A program made the translations under genes and the position numbers. 64,000 nucleotides of DNA from Semisulcospira habei (Eukaryota; Mollusca; Gastropoda; Semisulcospiridae). Of the stretch, positions 54,508 to 63,063 are shown piece by piece (the first letter of the stretch is position 1; every line of letters begins with the position of its first letter). The stretch spans positions 31,974,823 to 32,038,822 of the forward strand of contig BTPG01000008.1 in assembly GCA_036245525.1 (NCBI GenBank), read 5' to 3'. The notes under the pieces are model-generated. The model worked only from the letters and a program-made list of their open reading frames with translations, made no database searches and had not been told where the DNA came from.

Positions 54508-54693
54508 GATACTGATTACATTGAGAACATATCAAAATGAAGTTATTAACAAGAAGAAAATATGAAAATGGCTTTTATGCATTGCTAGACATTTCAATAC
54601 ATTATTGCGAGGGTGACGACCGAAGACCGAAACAAAATAAAATCGAAATGTGCTCAGCTTAAGAACATTTCTTAAATAAAAAAATTATGTACA

Positions 54694-54794
54694 CTTACGA
54701 TGAAAAGAAATGCGTCATCATTCGAATCATCGGGAACACTGAAGTGTTTCCGATAATTCGAATGATGTCGTAATTTCTTTTGCTCGATAGTATA
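54694..54794. mobile_element. Family B hairpin element
   Basis: GAAAAGAAATGCGTCATCATTC...GTCGTAATTTCTTTTGCTC around GAACACTGAAGTGTTTCC, ending AGTATA. Whole copy with both arms. Confidence 0.8.
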
Positions 54795-54877
54795 TTTACA
54801 GGAATTAAAAGACGGGCATTTCTTGTTTATTAGTCTCATTGAAATCAACATGGGGTACAGATCTAAATTATGCATCC

Positions 54878-54925
54878 TGACGAGGAAAAGAAATGTAACA
54901 CCATTCGAATCATCGGAAACACTTC
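54878..54925. repeat. Family B half element
   Basis: CTGACGAGGAAAAGAAATG through TCATCGGAAACACTT; second arm missing. Confidence 0.65.
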
Positions 54926-54943
54926 ATAATTTATTTACATCAA

Positions 54944-55157
54944 TTAACTCCATCAGCCCGACGCACCGATTTCCCAAATTTTGGAGGCGTCATCTAGCGA
55001 CTATGCACTTGTTGCAAGAGATGGGTCGACCATGATAATTCAAGGGTAGTGCCAGATTAGCTTGGCGACTGTCGGCGCCACGCTAATCTGGCACTACCCT
55101 TGAATTATCATGGTCGACCCATCTCCTGCTGTAGTGCGTCAGGGCTGAATGGGTTAA
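54944..55157. mobile_element. Family A element, complete
   Basis: 214 bp from TTAACTCCATCAGCCCGACG to CAGGGCTGAATGGGTTAA. Central hairpin with GGCGACTGTCGGCGCC. Confidence 0.88.
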
Positions 55158-55652
55158 AAGACATACCTAGGGCTCCTAGGTATCGCAATAAACAGAGGCA
55201 GTTCTGTACTTTGTGCTAATTTGAATCAGACTAATAAACAAGAAATGCATGTCAAACGGTGATATTTGCGTTTGCGTCGACTGGCGTGATACTGTATTTA
55301 TGTCTAAGCTTTTGAAGAACAACACCAAGAGAGCGAAAGAACTCCGGCCGGTTTTGGCTGCAGCTGGTGGTGTGGGATTTATCCTGATGTATGAACAATA
55401 ACACGAAAACAGCGAAAGATGTTCGGGCTTACATCAGTCCGATTACTTTTTGCTCATTAGGCATTTATTTAGGATCCAAAGACATGTCACCTGGGGATTT
55501 TGGTTCGGTACTTGATGTCGGAACTTGATCCTGACTCCACACGACGGGAAATCCAAAATGGCAAACCCGTTTATGACATCCCACAGCTTCCGGATTTTAA
55601 CTCCTTCTATGACGTCTATCTCCGAGCCAGGCCATGGGTTACTTCCATTAGC

Positions 55653-55656
<4 letters not shown>

Positions 55657-55706
<50 letters not shown>

Positions 55707-55789
55707 TTACATGAAACCTAATCAATTATTATTATTGAATATTTGAAAGGAAATGAAAATTGCGATTAGATCTATTAACCATTAAGCAC

Positions 55790-55840
<51 letters not shown>
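55657..55840. repeat. (AC)n and (ATT)n microsatellites
   Basis: AC at 55657-55704 and ATT at 55792-55840. Confidence 0.97.
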
Positions 55841-55886
55841 TAACAACTGAACTGCATGTCTTCCAAATCTATGAGGTGTTTCCAAC

Positions 55887-55988
55887 TATACTGACAAGCA
55901 AAACAAATGCGACAATTTTGGAACCATCACAAATACTAACGTGTTTCCGGGGATTCCAAAATGTCGCATATCGTTTGCTTGTCAAATA
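55887..55988. mobile_element. Family B hairpin element
   Basis: TATACTGACAAGCAAAAC...GTTTGCTTGTCAAATA with an imperfect centre. Confidence 0.78.
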
Positions 55989-56143
55989 ATAATTTGGTTC
56001 ATTTCTAGAGTTAACTTTTGTTTTCGTTTCATCTCCTGGTGCAGTTTACTGGAGCAAACTGTTAAATCTAAAGATTTTACATCTGGTACTAAACAACTGC
56101 AATTTCTCGTCAATAAATGCGTCAATAAAGTGTTACAATACAC

Positions 56144-56290
56144 CTGTTCTATGATGCCCCGTGAGATTCTGAATGTAGTAGAACCTGGCGAAATCATGAC
56201 GTTGCCAGAAGCGTCCTGTTTGACCACAGTAAACTCCACCAACATAGCGCTGACATATAGCAAGCCGTTGTGCGCAAGCTCATTCAGTGC
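56144..56290 (-). CDS. Host gene exon 4: VWD domain, middle
   Basis: Exactly 49 codons in phase 0 between a TTTTACAAG acceptor and GTGTAT donor. It encodes LLYVSAMLVEFTVVKQ and GNVMISPGSTTFRI, matching the beta-strand pattern in the middle of VWD domains. The phase-0 boundaries fit the exons at 58104-58234 and 49969-50159. The acceptor is AAG rather than CAG, so this boundary is slightly less secure. Confidence 0.62.
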
Positions 56291-56468
56291 CTTGTAAAAT
56301 AAAATAAAATGGAGTAAAACAAACAGGCAATTAAAATACGTTTCCTCAAAGTTACATAGCTACTTGCAAATGATTGAGTTCATAATTCCTATCTACTTTC
56401 AAGATGTGTGAAATAAATGGCATGAAAGAACAAGTAAGTGTTTTACGAATGATGTATACATACATTAT

Positions 56469-56551
56469 CTTTTTGGATGTCGGCAGCGGTTTTAGTCGCA
56501 ATGATTCCGGTAGGAATCATCGCGACTAAAACAGCTACCGACACCCAAAGG
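56469..56551. repeat. 83-bp palindrome
   Basis: TTTGGATGTCGGCAGCGGTT...AACAGCTACCGACACCCAAA with centre AATGATTCCGGTAGGAATCAT. Confidence 0.78.
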
Positions 56552-56804
56552 CTTATACAACTTCATAAGACCTACATTGGCCAATGAAGACAAAACACAC
56601 GGTAAACTATTTTTTAGGTGAAAAACAAGATTGTTATTGCATGACAATGAAACACTTGCATTTTACAAAAATGAAGTTACTGTATTTTGCCTTTTTCAGG
56701 TCAGTAGGAGTATAATGCACGTTGAGGATCTGCCATGCTCCATTCTTGTCCATTCTCGGTTTTCAGGACTAAATGCTTCCAATGTGGCGTCCATAAAAAA
56801 ATGG

Positions 56805-57015
56805 TTAACCCATTCAGCTCTGACGCACTACAGTAGGATAAGGGTCGATCATGATAATTCAAGGGTAGTGCCAGATTAGCTTGGCGCATGTAGGCGAGCT
56901 AATCTGGCACTGTCCTTGAATTATCATGGTCGATTCATCTCCTGCAACTGGTGCATAGTCATTAGATGACGCCTCCAAAATTTGGGAAATACGGCCGTCG
57001 GGCTGAATGAGTTAA
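56805..57015. mobile_element. Family A element, complete, reversed
   Basis: 211 bp from TTAACCCATTCAGCTCTGAC to CGTCGGGCTGAATGAGTTAA, inverted relative to 44583-44800. Confidence 0.88.
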
Positions 57016-57458
57016 CGCAGCGGAAGGCTTGGAATTTCTTGAAATTTTCATTTATAAACTCCTTGGCCCCTACTGACGATACGGCATACCGCTCGGCGGA
57101 AAGGACGCGTGGTTACGCGTCATTCGCCCCGAATTTTATCGTGAGTATCAGCATAAATTACTATAAGTATGCAACATAGGCGCAGCGCATGTAGTAACAT
57201 GTAGTAACATTAGTCGACGTGTAATGTTCGATTGAACTAGCTTGAAAGTTCCGTAGTGACGTAAAAACAAACACACAGACTTCATAGAATAAAAATCATG
57301 AGAAGGTTGTGTGGAAATTCCCGACACCACGTCATTTGCGTACACATTTTTCCGTCTTCTAATTATGAGAGCGGCATTTTCTTTACTTTGTTATGTCTGT
57401 GCAGATGCTGAAAAACAAATTGTGTCTTTCCCTTTCGTCAACTCATGTAGCACCCACA
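57016..57458. other. Unannotated intron sequence
   Basis: No recognised feature. Confidence 0.45.
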
Positions 57459-57695
<237 letters not shown>

Positions 57696-58103
57696 CACAA
57701 AATCCTGCACTGTACATATGCAACAAATGTGTTCTTTTAAAATAATGCATGCGTGGAACACTGCATGACGTTAAATTGCAAATACGTCACAAAAGAACAT
57801 TTTATTACGTAAAAGTTTGGTTTATTTCTGGCTCGTCCGTTTCTTTCGTTAATAGGTTTGCTACCTATGTGCGCTCAAAACCCTGTCTTAAAATAGACAT
57901 TGTTCAAACAATTGTCGCCCGCGACACTATACCTACTTTTGCCATACGGGCTGCATTCTTATAGTACATAAACGACCATAAGTCTATTACAATAATAGTA
58001 ATATATCTATGTAATAGATTTATGGTATCAGTCGAAACGTCACTGTGATGCAGATGATTAATTTGTTCGTGGGAGGTTAAAGCAAACAAGAAATTAAAGT
58101 TAC

Positions 58104-58234
58104 CGTAACAACGATGCCACACTGTCCAGAGATGAAATCAGTTACGTAGTACCAACATGGCAAGTCTATGGACGTCGTTGATTTGTCCCACGTGCTCACG
58201 TGCGGGTCACGAGCTATTGTACACAGCACGTTGT
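58104..58234 (-). CDS. Host gene exon 3: start of VWD domain
   Basis: The acceptor ATATGTGTGTATCAG (58235 side) and donor GTAACT bound the exon. Two leading bases complete the codon begun by the EGF exon (giving Asp), and the end is phase 0. It encodes NVLCTIARDPHVSTWDK and DLPCWYYVTDFISGQCGIVV. The DPHxxTxD word with preceding Cys is the signature start of a von Willebrand factor type D domain, which mediates assembly of secreted mucin- and vitellogenin-like proteins. An alternative acceptor at 58259 would break the phase. Confidence 0.75.
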
Positions 58235-58407
58235 CTGATACACACATATAAAGACGATTACTGTAAAATAAACGAATAAGCAAGATCTGGTAGTACCGAA
58301 TCACCCAACCCAACTCACAACAGCCTACTTTCATGAAGTGTTTACTGATCTGTCACAATGGTCCTTATAACTTTACACCGTAAGCGTCATATATCAAAAC
58401 CCACATT

Positions 58408-58510
58408 TACTGACGAGCAACAGAATTACGACATTTTTGGAATCACCGGGGACACGCAAGTGTTTCCGAATGATTCCAAAAATGTCGCATTTCCTCTGCT
58501 CGTCAGAATA
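58408..58510. mobile_element. Family B hairpin element
   Basis: TACTGACGAGCAACAGAATT...CTCTGCTCGTCAGAATA around GACACGCAAGTGTTTCC. A short family C fragment (GAGGATCTATACCTC) follows at 58518. Confidence 0.82.
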
Positions 58511-58812
58511 GATCATGAGGATCTATACCTCATGCTTGTCTAACGTTGTGTCCGTGTTCCTTGGGCAGATTGACTTCTTTGGGGTTGAATTAACGAACTA
58601 TAGGAAGTATCCCCACGGCCAAGCCCACGCAAGGATTTTATCGGGACAATCTGCCAGCCGGCAGCTACGGGCTTGACGCCCAAATGGAGTGGATCGAGAC
58701 AAAGCTGATGTCATCATGCGCACTAGCAGCTGATGTACATAGAGAAAAATAATGACAAAGAGAGTTTCACCGCTGCCTAACTCAGGGGTGGATCACTTAC
58801 CTCAAAGAAGGG

Positions 58813-59180
58813 GTGGGGGGGGGGGGGGGGGCGGGAGAGGAGGGGTCCAAGTTTTCGTTTGGGACCTTCAGCCTGACACAAAAGGCTTCACCGAGACCTT
58901 GCTTCCAGTCGCCGAAAAATCAAACAGGGGAGGGGAGGGGGAAGGGAAGGGGTGGGGAGAGGGGGGAGGCGTGTGTGTGTGTCAAAACTCAAGGGGGTTG
59001 GGGGGTAAGGGGGGGAGGGACTTTGTTGTAGCATATAAGATGAAAGGGAAAAGAGACCTTGTTCTATCATTTTAAAGAATTTTGTGGATGGAGAGGGGAG
59101 GGGAGGCCGGAAGCCCTGGAAATCGCCACCACATCCCACCCCCATCCCCACCCCCCAACCCCGATCCGCCCCTGTAACCG
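58813..59180. other. G/A-rich low-complexity intron sequence
   Basis: G-runs at 58813-58830 and GGGGA repeats. Long open frames here are compositional artefacts. Confidence 0.7.
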
Positions 59181-59192
59181 CTGTCCAACATC

Positions 59193-59272
59193 TTAACTCA
59201 TTCGAGACGTGCCGCCTCGGGATACGCGGCTTAAGCCGCGTATCCGGAGGCGGCACGTCTCGAATGAGTTAA
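59193..59272. mobile_element. Family D 80-bp palindrome at a splice donor
   Basis: TTAACTCATTCGAGACGTGC...GCACGTCTCGAATGAGTTAA is symmetric except for one base pair, and centred on GCGGCTTAAGCCGC. It starts directly after the GTAAGG donor (59278-59273) of the EGF exon, so the insertion site is intron position +7. Confidence 0.9.
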
Positions 59273-59278
59273 CCTTAC

Positions 59279-59407
59279 CCATGGGAACGCACTCCAGCTG
59301 CCCATCTCCGTGTGTTCCATGTGGACACAGGCATCGCTTCTCCGTCGTGTTGCACGTGGCTGTATTGAGACACCGTTGCCCATCACGAGTACATAACGGA
59401 CTGGGCT
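59279..59407 (-). CDS. Host gene exon 2: EGF-like domain
   Basis: Exon of 129 bp with acceptor GATTTACAG and donor GTAAGG. Two leading bases complete the codon from the PAN exon (giving Glu), and the end is phase 1. It encodes LCTRDGQRCLNTATCN and CLCPHGTHGDGQLEC: six cysteines in EGF spacing, with a Gly pattern of the C-terminal loop. Extracellular, disulfide-bonded module. A diverged duplicate fragment of this exon lies at 62164-62222. Confidence 0.82.
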
Positions 59408-59659
59408 CTGTAAATCGATGAATTGCGGATTTGCGGACATCGTACGAGATGAGATTGAAATGGTAGACAAAAAATACAGGTCGGTCTCGGCATCCGAATA
59501 TCGCGAAATCCAAGTCAGGTCAGTGGCTCCCCCCAAAAAAAAAAGTCCTTTGCACGACTCTATCCTTGGTTTGCTCGCACGGCTGTGCGCGGGCCTAGTA
59601 AGACTGGAGACTGACAGATGACCTTTTGATTACTTTTTTCGTACAAGTTTAGTACCATA

Positions 59660-59960
59660 TTAAACTCCTTCACTGCCGAGAAAAAGAATGAACACTATCC
59701 AATTGCAAGAGACATACATTCTCTTAAGCCCGGCCCCACTTAAAGACTTGTGCGACATTTTAGCCTGACATTTTTACGCTATCTTTACATCTTGTCATAA
59801 GACCTTGCTTTTAGTCTGGCTGACCAGATTTTTACCCATCCCGCCGTGAGATGGCCTTAGTCGCCTGCTCGACGTTAAACCCAAATAACTAACCAACCAA
59901 TCTTGAGCCCCCGCGACTGCGGGGGCTCATGAGGATCTATGCCTTTTGCTGAGACCAATG
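59660..59960. mobile_element. Family C element split by a LINE 3' UTR
   Basis: The left part, TTAAACTCCTTCACTGCCGAG...GCAAGAGACATACATTCTC, runs to about 59735. The right part, TCTTGAGCCCCCGCGACTGCG...GGGGCTCATGAGGATCTATG, resumes at about 59893. TCTTAAGCCC / TCTTGAGCCC at the two joints looks like a roughly 10-bp target duplication. Confidence 0.7.
59736..59892 (+). mobile_element. 5'-truncated I-like LINE 3' UTR
   Basis: GACTTGTGCGACATTTTAGCC, GACCTTGCTTTTAGTCTGGC and CGACGTTAAACCCAAATAAC match the 3' UTR at about 42220-42370. Only the last 150 bp were copied. Confidence 0.85.
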
Positions 59961-60127
59961 TGTATTCATGTTTCTTGGACGGTGTTTGCTTTTGGACGTT
60001 GAATAAACCAATATTTCAGAAACAAAAAATGTACGTACATTCGCAGGGAAAGGTTAACAAATTAAATGAAAGCAACAGAAAAAAATACACGAAAAACGTG
60101 TCAATCTATTTTTAGCAGTGGAAAGTT

Positions 60128-60491
60128 ACAAAGTAAAGTATTATAGCACTGTCAGGGGAGAGAAATGTGCATGATCCAGTATTGCCGATGGAGTGCTGAA
60201 GAGGTCGCCAAGACCGAAACAGCTGTCCACACCGGCTAAATATCTGGACCCCCTTGGGGGACCTAGATTTAAATTTCCATGCACTGAGTGGCTGGGACGG
60301 TGGATATGTGATACGCCCCCCCTTCGGGGGGGGGGGGGGCTTCCATATCCATTGCTTTCAGTCACTTTCTTAGCGCCCCCTCTCTTTCCTATCTCTTTTT
60401 TTTTGTGCTTTGGCCACAGTAGATCTACGATCACTGGTCAATCATGCACATTTCTCTCCCCTGACAGTGCTATAACTACTTTACTTTGTAA
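60128..60491. mobile_element. Hammerhead-bearing repeat, copy 1, with inverted ends
   Basis: CACTGTCAGGGGAGAGAAATG at 60149 and its complement CATTTCTCTCCCCTGACAGTG at 60446-60466 are part of ~50-bp inverted ends. The interior carries the ribozyme motif, CCCCCTTGGGGG and CCCCTTCGGGG hairpins and no ORF. A second, left-truncated copy begins about 525 bp downstream. Confidence 0.75.
60184..60236 (+). ncRNA. Hammerhead ribozyme motif 1
   Basis: The core CTGAAGA (60196-60202) fits CUGANGA. Stem II is GGTC/GACC with a GCCAA loop (60203-60215). GAAA follows at 60216-60219. A two-base-pair stem III, AC...GT, is closed by AGCT. The cleavage triplet GTC ends at 60227. Stem I pairs GTG with CAC and GCCG with CGGC across an internal loop. 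Type I hammerheads with very short stem III are known in Penelope-like elements and retrozymes. Confidence 0.8.
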
Positions 60492-60680
60492 CCTTCCTAA
60501 AATATTAGCACTGGCAGTCTCCCCTTTTCTTTTCATTTATTACTACAATATCGACTGCAACCCCTTCCCCCCCTTTTGGTAGGTTCTCTTTTAGGGTGCA
60601 TGGAAATTTAACTCTAGGTGGTGGCATGCAATGTATGCCCCTGCACACACCACAGTAAAATGTGGTTGTCATTGCAGGTC

Positions 60681-61075
60681 GGCAGAATTTCCTGCCTCCT
60701 CCAGTATTGCCGATGATGTGCTGAAGAGGTCGCCAAGACCGAAACAGCTGTCCACACCGGCTAAATATCTGGACCCCCTTGGGGGACCTAGATTTAAATT
60801 TCCATGCACTGAGTGGCTGGAACGGTGGAGGTGTGATACGCCCCCCTTCGGGGGTGGGGGGGGGGGGCTTCCATATGCATTGCTTTCAGTCACTCTCTTA
60901 GCGCCCCCTCTCTTTCCTATCTCTTTTTTTTTTTTTTTTTTTGTTCTTTGGCCACAGTAGATCTACTATCACTGGTCGATCATGCACATTTCTCTCCCAT
61001 GACAGTGCTATAAATACTTTACTTTGTAACCTTCCTAAAATATTAGCACTGGCAGTCTCCCCTTTTCTTTTCATT
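60681..61075 (+). mobile_element. Hammerhead-bearing repeat, copy 2
   Basis: About 95% similar to 60155-60560 in the same orientation, including the CCCCCTTGGGGG and CTTCGGGGG hairpins and the right inverted end. The left inverted end is replaced by unique sequence (60560-60680). Confidence 0.85.
60709..60761 (+). ncRNA. Hammerhead ribozyme motif 2
   Basis: Same core, stem II and stem III as motif 1. Stem I is stronger (TGTG/CACA plus GCCG/CGGC). The predicted cleavage after 60752 is 525 bp from that of motif 1. Confidence 0.82.
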
Positions 61076-61317
61076 TTTTTTTTTTTTTTTTAGCCGTTTC
61101 TCGTACTGAAAGCGTTGTATATATAGAACGGAGTGGAGTCATTGTCAGTTTACTTGAAATTAAGACGACTTGTGCTGAACCGGATTGTTCTATGTCTAAA
61201 TGAACCATCACTCTGTGTGTAGCGTTTCGTAACAATCTGGTACAGAAGGGGAACTTTGAACTGTTACGACGGTAGTGGGCATTTAACCATTTTGCTGTCT
61301 GTGGTGATTATTATATT

Positions 61318-61391
61318 AGTTCATGAATAGTGCCCGATTAGCTTGTCATCTTTTTGGGCATGAAGCTAATCTGGACTGCATTAGAACTAGC
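61318..61391. repeat. Diverged family A hairpin
   Basis: CCGATTAGCTTGTCATC...GCATGAAGCTAATCTGG with lost GGCGCC centre. Confidence 0.5.
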
Positions 61392-61441
61392 AAAAAATGT
61401 AATCGGCCTTGACGGGTAAGAAGTAGTTTCCAGATTAGTTT

Positions 61442-61551
61442 CCCAATGCGCAAAAAGCCATGGGGCCGACGTCGGCCGCCGTTGGCCCGCGCACGGCCGT
61501 GCGCGGGCCAACGGCGTCTGACGTCAGTCGGGTGGCCTTTAACGCATTGGG
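61442..61551. repeat. 110-bp GC-rich palindrome
   Basis: CCCAATGCG...CGCATTGGG outer arms and CCGTTGGCCCGCGCACGGCC / complementary inner arms. Related to 27262-27342. Confidence 0.82.
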
Positions 61552-61608
61552 CTGGTGCCTAGCATATATATTGTATTTCTGCAAGTGCTTCGGGTCTTGC
61601 CTACTGAC

Positions 61609-61921
61609 CTGGTGCGGGTGGAGCGGTTTCTGGTGCTTGCGTTGTGACTACGGCTGCCTGCGCTGTGGCTACAGGAGCCTTCGTTGTGGGTATGGGTGCC
61701 GGCGTCCCGCATTTCCTCACTGAGTAGGTCACAGAAGTTCCAGCGAAAAGTTGTGGCACATTGTAGAAGAGTTCACATCTGAGGTTTGTGTAGTAGTTGA
61801 CGGCTATACAACGTGCATCTTGCTCACACGCTGTCTTGCAGGCCAGAAAGCCTGCGGTAATTGTAACATGCGCACTCATCGTCTGCTGGCCTGCCATGCC
61901 TGGGGTGTCTTTCCATGTACA
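61609..61921 (-). CDS. Host gene exon 1 (first visible): PAN/Apple domain and mucin linker
   Basis: The acceptor is ACACAACAG or, 11 bp earlier, TTCTAAG; the donor is GTCAGT (61608-61603), end phase 1. It encodes CTWKDTPGMAGQQTM, FLACKTACEQDARC, VNYYTNLRCELFY and SVRKC, with six cysteines in the C..CxxxCxxxxxC..C..C pattern of PAN/Apple modules. A Thr/Pro/Ala-rich, probably O-glycosylated linker follows (TTKAPVATAQAAVVTTQAP). PAN modules bind protein or carbohydrate. Signal peptide and earlier exons were not found and may lie beyond the window. Confidence 0.75.
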
Positions 61922-62080
61922 CTGTTGTGTAGCTTAGAAATTACAAACAAAATGAATTTTAAAAATACACATAAACAGGAGCGTGCCCACACAAAATCAA
62001 ACAAACAAACAAATATAAAATGAAAAGACTTCAATTTTTTATAATAAAATACGCTGCATAGCTGAATGCGCAAGCTTATA

Positions 62081-62163
62081 TTAACCCTTTCACTGCCGAG
62101 GAAAAAGTGAACAAGATCCAACTGCAAGAGACATAGATCCTCATGGCCCCCCGCGACTGCTTC
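62081..62163. mobile_element. Family C element, left half
   Basis: TTAACCCTTTCACTGCCGAG, then CAAGAGACATAGATCCTCATG and half of the CCCCCCGCGACTGC hairpin, joined abruptly to an EGF-exon-like fragment. Confidence 0.75.
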
Positions 62164-62222
62164 CCAATGCGCAACTCTCCGTCGAGTTGCACGTGGCTAT
62201 GTTGAAACACCGTTGTCCATTC
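62164..62222 (-). pseudogene. EGF-exon remnant
   Basis: On the minus strand GQRCFNIATCNSTE matches GQRCLNTATCNTTE of the exon at 59279-59407, including DNA identity over about 50 bp. Both ends are lost, so it is a relic of a duplicated EGF exon upstream of the PAN exon. Confidence 0.7.
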
Positions 62223-62415
62223 CAGGCTGGTAAGCTTGCATTGTGTTATCAGGACATCAGCTGCCCTTTTTATGACTGCATCGCTCACGAGAACTAGAAA
62301 GAAAGGGGAGTGAGAGAAAAGGGGTGGGGGTGGGGGGGGTTGGGGGGGGGGATCTTCAGGTAGGTAGAGCAGCTGATGTCCTGATGACACAATGCAAGCT
62401 TACCAGCCTGGAATT
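62219..62415. repeat. Foldback with third copy at 62927-62999
   Basis: GCTTGCATTGTGTTATCAGG at 62232 pairs with CCTGATGACACAATGCAAGC at 62380. The word recurs at 62955 together with GTGAGCGATGCAGTCATAAA, the complement of 62270-62290. Confidence 0.75.
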
Positions 62416-62701
62416 CCATGCCTTTAGCTCAGCATTCTCAGAATTTAATGAAATATTACGTCCATTGGAGCTAATCTGATTGAGTGCATTTTTTTGGCTT
62501 TGGGCGACGCCTTTATTAAAAGTAAAGAATAACTGCACCACAAAATTGCCTAGGTGTTGCCTTTTCAAAATTAGTTAGTCTTCTTCCACTGCAACACCTC
62601 ATAAAGATTTAGGGATGCAATCTGCGCTGTACTAGTGGTGCTACCAGTAAATTCTGGAGGCGGCTTCTAGTACATGCGTTGTGTTTGCAATTTCAGGGTA
62701 C

Positions 62702-62754
62702 GCCGTATGCCTGCCTGAAGAGCCCCCCTTGGGGCGAAACCGGTCGTAAGCGGC
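62702..62754 (+). ncRNA. Hammerhead ribozyme motif 3
   Basis: CTGAAGA (62715-62721), stem II GCCCC/GGGGC with CCTT loop (62722-62735), GAAA (62736-62739), the self-complementary ACCGGT stem III, and cleavage triplet GTC ending at 62745. Stem I is TGC/GTA plus GCCG/CGGC. It differs in sequence from motifs 1 and 2 but has the same architecture, so structure is conserved across families. Confidence 0.75.
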
Positions 62755-63063
62755 AAAAACTTTAAATCATCAGGTCCAATATCTGTTTGGGAATATTTTC
62801 TATTTTCAAGCATCCCCCCTCGGTGGGGAGGACTCGATATTCTCCAGCGGATAGCGGGGCGCCTGGGGGTAGTCCCAGGCTGCTGCTCTATGTAGTAGGT
62901 GTTCAGTGGAAGGCTCAAAAGATCTTGTGAGCGATGCAGTCATAAAAAGGACAGCTGATGTCCTGATGACACAATGCAAGCTGGAATTCCAGGCTGCTAA
63001 TCTTGCATTGTGTCATGAGCTATATATATATATATATTGCTACACGGAGCCTTGTAGGCCTGA

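Noticed and set aside
58752..59075. Gly-rich 107-codon frame
   Set aside because: G-run composition, intronic, no domain.
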